Assembly (NCBI GenBank): GCA_900491605.1
Contig: UESW01004014.1
Coordinates: 509,640-573,639 of the forward strand
From: Calamus simplicifolius
Taxonomy: Eukaryota; Streptophyta; Magnoliopsida; Arecales; Arecaceae
Direction of reading: 5' to 3'
Length of the DNA: 64,000 nucleotides
The translations under genes and the position numbers were made by a program. Below are positions 61,056 through 64,000 of the stretch, in pieces; within the stretch, counting starts at the first letter, position 1; each line of letters starts with the position of its first letter. Under the pieces are notes generated by a model, which was given only the letters and a program-made list of their open reading frames with translations, ran no database searches and was not told the DNA's origin.

Positions 61056-61585
61056 GGGTGAGGTAAAGGATGAAACTGACCTGGGAGTTAGGAGGGCTCA
61101 GGTCGCAGAAGAGCTCAGGGAAGAAGAAGGTGGAAGAAAGCAATGGCAGCGTAAAAGTTTTTCGAGGCTCTTGAAATGCTTTTATACCCTCCATCTTCGG
61201 CCAGCGACGCTCGAGATCCCGCCACATGGCACACATCTATTGCGCTAAGGGTTGTCAGCCGGAAATCTCGCCTGCGCCCAAGACGTGCCGCCTCGATTCG
61301 TCCCGAGGAGCGTGATCCCCGACCAATCACGGAGCATAGAAGGCAGAGAAGCAATGATGACCCTTGCCTTTTTCCATTCCCCAATGAGCTTCCTCTCCGC
61401 AGCGTCCGACGCCAACGTCAGCCCCCACCTACCGCATGATTGTAGGAGATCTTCGAGGCGACACTGCCTCGGAACGAAGCGCCAGCTCATCAAGCCATTG
61501 AAAGCGCACTGAGGAGGCAATCATTTTTTGAATTTTCGTACACCTTTCGCTTAAAGGACTGCAGGCACGTGGTCCTTAGTGCTCA
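61056..61585 (+). other. Unique region between antisense ORF and polypurine tract
   Basis: No recognised protein. It would hold the promoter of the antisense ORF on the minus strand; no clear TATA box was found. Confidence 0.35.
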
Positions 61586-61600
61586 GATGTGGGGCGCATA
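61586..61600 (+). other. Polypurine tract of element B
   Basis: GATGTGGGGCGCATA ends directly before the 3' LTR. It is a weak tract, purine-rich only in its first 10 bases. Confidence 0.5.
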
Positions 61601-62928
61601 TGATGTGGCTGGTGTAGCCACAAGGGCAATTTCGGCAAAACATTAGTGCGGCCCCGGCGTCTCCAAGCCCGCCGAGTCGGCCCCGACCATTCCTGGTCGG
61701 CCCCGCTCGGCCCCGGCGTCTCCAAGCCCGCCGAATTGGCCCCGACTATTCCTGGTCGGCCCCGATCGGCCCCGGCGTCTCCAAGCCCGCCAAGTCGGCC
61801 GGACCATTCCTGGTCAGCCCCGATTGGCCTCGGCGTCTCCAAGCCCGCCGAGTCGGCCCCGACCATTCCTGGTCGGCCCCGATCGGCCCCAGCGTCTCCA
61901 AGCCCACCGAGTCGGCCCCGATCATTCCTGGTCGGTCCCGCTCGGCCCCGGCGTCTCCAAGCCCGTCGAGTCGGCCCCGACCATTCCTGGTCGGCCCCGC
62001 TCGGTCCCGGCATCTCCAAGCCCGCCAAGTCGGCCCCGACCATTCCTGGTCGGCCCGCTCGGCCCCGGCGTCTCCAAGCTCGGCCCCGGCATCTCGAAGC
62101 CCGCCGAGTCGGCCTCGACCATTCCTGGTCGCCCCGCTCGGCCCCGGCGTCTCCAAGCCTGCCGAGTCCGCCCCGACCATTCCTGGTTGGCCCCGATCGG
62201 CTCCGGTGCCTCCAAGCCCGCCTAGTCGGCCCCGACCATTCCTGGTCGGCCCCGCCCCGGTACCTCCCGGTCGTTAGAGTTGGCCCCGGCCATCCCTGGT
62301 TGGCCCAGCTCAGCCTTGGCGCCCTCAGGAGAGTCAAGGCGCCCCCGATTTCTCCAAGTCGGCCCCAGTACAGTCCTGGCGGTTCAGGCCGCCACTTTCT
62401 GACCTGTGCCACCTGACAACGCCAGATCCAACTACCCACTGGCCATGCCGCTGATGGAACTGAACCAAACTACCTGATAGCCCCACTGGCTGATGGAACG
62501 TAGCCCACCAACCGCCATTTTTTCCCTCTCCGATGGGACATGACCCACCAACCGACCCAGATTCACGCAACCCCCAAGAACTCCGTGGACATTCCTTTTT
62601 CACGGAATCCCACGTGGTCATGCATGTGTCAACCCCCTATAAAAAGGTGAATTCACTCAATAATCAGGTACGACAAAAAACTTAGAGACTTGCTATCCCG
62701 ATACCCAGAGGGAAATTCGTCCTCTCTGTGGACTCTTCTCATTCTAAGAAGAGCTCATTCGAGCTCTTCCTCAGCTGTGACCTCGATTGCTAACTTGAGC
62801 GTCGAGGGTCCCCACTGGAGTATCCCTCCGGTCCTAGGACTTTTTGCAGGCAACCCGGTGAAGCAAGGATCCGCTAATCAATCTGCTTCCTTCTCCCGAC
62901 GTTCAAGACCGGTGATCAAGCGTCATCA
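61601..62928 (+). repeat. 3' LTR of element B (1328 bp)
   Basis: It begins TGATGTGGCTGG and ends GCGTCATCA, followed by GTTAC. The minisatellite at about 61650-62260 has roughly ten units against about fourteen in the 5' LTR. The unique 3' half is nearly the same as in the 5' LTR. TATAAAAA is at 62638-62645. Confidence 0.95.
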
Positions 62929-62933
62929 GTTAC
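62929..62933 (+). repeat. Target-site duplication of element B (right copy)
   Basis: GTTAC, the same as 49689-49693. The host sequence resumes CATAAATGACAC. Confidence 0.95.
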
Positions 62934-64000
62934 CATAAATGACACATGCAACAGATACCGAGTCCATAGCACTATATTGAATTTTCACTGGATACACTCT
63001 TTATGTTCTCTGTATGTGTGTGTATGCTGGGGTATCCATATAACTGATTACATGACTTAAGTTGCCATCATGCTTCTGCTTGCCTGTAGAACTTACTTTT
63101 GTTTGCTAAATACAAAATTTTCTTACTTTGCACTCTTGTTTGTTATGAACATTGGTGGCACTCTGTGGTGTTGCCAACATGTATATGATTAATATAATTG
63201 TATTACTATTTCTTTTCCTTAAAATTTCAATATTTCACTTAATGTTTTTCTAAATTTAATGTTATCAGGTTTCAGTCTTTTTGCCATGAATCTTTGGATA
63301 CCAAGTCAAATAGGTTTTATGAGTTTCTGGCCTAAAGCTGCTACATGTTCTTATTCTGAATATTTTAAACTTGGGTCTGCTCCTAGAAGGATCCTAATCT
63401 TGGAAGCTAAAACCCCCTAGCTTGCTATATCTCACTCATCCAGCACTTACCCAGTACACTTCCAATCCCCTCTTTGATCAAGTATCTTTTGTTGCTAAAA
63501 ATTAGTCAACTGAGGTACATCATACTCTCAACCTGTCCTGCAATCTTTCTAGGGGTGAAAAATGATACAATCATGAGCAAGTTAGACCTAGATTAAACTC
63601 AGCTCATTTAGTAATTGAGTGAAGCTCAAGCTATCTCATTTAATTTCTAGCCAAACTCTAGCTCTCCACAAATAGCTCATTTAAGAGATTTACTGAGAGA
63701 TTATGTTCTTTCAAATCTTTCATTTGTATAGCTTAGGATAATTAGCTTGGTTATATTTTAATATTATCATTGAAATATGTAATATTGTGCATAACTATAT
63801 AATACATACGTTGAGCTAAATCTAGCTGAGCTTGAGCAAAAGAAGCTTAGCTACTCAGCTCATTTGCTATTTGAGTGAGCTGAACGTGAGCCAAATTTTG
63901 AATCAAATTTAAGCTGGCTTGTGAGCAACTTATCTATATCCTTTACCAGAGAACATCGTTGAGCTACTCTTTATTTCTTTAATCTTCCTTCCCTTTCTAG
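62934..64000. other. Host DNA after element B, no exon recognised
   Basis: AT-rich sequence with a (TG)n patch near 63016. From about 63549 a worn dispersed repeat rich in GAGCT / AGCTCA motifs begins with TAGGGGTGAAAAATG. The third exon of the strictosidine-synthase-like gene is not seen before the right edge. Confidence 0.4.

Larger units (their letters stand above)
49694..62928 (+). mobile_element. Element B: near-complete Tat-lineage Ty3/gypsy retrotransposon (13.2 kb)
   Basis: LTRs, primer site, gag, protease, reverse transcriptase, RNase H, a second (archaeal-type) RNase H, integrase, a tandem repeat block, an antisense ORF, polypurine tract and LTR follow in order, between perfect GTTAC duplications. 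The gag zinc finger, the second RNase H and the antisense ORF place it in the Tat lineage. It is not autonomous: there are stops at 51527, 54246, 56216 and 56668, at least five frameshifts in pol, and an L1-type insertion in gag. The intact duplication shows that the structure has not been rearranged since insertion. Confidence 0.95.

Noticed and set aside
61576..62439. 287-residue minus-strand frame in the 3' LTR of element B
   Set aside because: It is the same minisatellite read on the other strand; only repeats of Gly, Ala, Arg and Pro-like words.

Overview
The window is nuclear DNA from a seed plant, probably a monocot with a repeat-rich genome. Evidence: long introns, two broken plant-type host genes, a GC-rich first exon in each of them, and plant lineages of Ty3/gypsy and LINE elements. 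There are no bacterial features and no tight gene clusters. Most of the longest open frames come from GC-rich minisatellites inside LTRs and are not genes.

Layout. 1-6060: a deletion derivative of a Tat-lineage Ty3/gypsy element (element A, plus strand; its 5' LTR runs off the left edge). 7929-26580: the remains of one nuclear-pore gene of the plant NUP1/NUP136 type. Its first six recognised exons lie on the minus strand (26580 down to 11945), but the exon that should follow lies on the plus strand at 7929-8585. That implies an inversion on top of a stop codon, several frameshifts and a lost splice donor. RTE-type LINEs, one inside another, sit in this locus. 31038-37912: an old minus-strand Athila-like element (element C) with gag and protease but no recognisable reverse transcriptase or integrase. 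41215-42600: AT-rich DNA with MITE-like and foldback elements. 43384-46348: the first two exons of a strictosidine-synthase-like gene, the second with a frameshift; its remaining exons are not in the window. 49694-62928: a nearly complete Tat-lineage Ty3/gypsy element (element B, plus strand) flanked by the exact 5-bp duplication GTTAC. It carries gag, protease, reverse transcriptase, two RNase H domains, integrase, a block of about 140-bp tandem repeats and an antisense ORF. It is inactivated by stops and frameshifts and by an L1-type LINE fragment inserted in gag.

Elements A and B are relatives. They share the primer binding site, LTR end, gag, integrase C-terminus and the 140-bp repeat block, so A can be read as B's family with about 3.6 kb of protease-to-integrase sequence removed. 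No intact protein-coding gene can be supported in the window. No tRNA, rRNA or CRISPR was recognised. I found no wholly new biological system; the strongest second-look items are the inverted, multiply broken NUP1-like locus, the frameshift in the strictosidine-synthase-like gene, and the nested insertions with clean target duplications.
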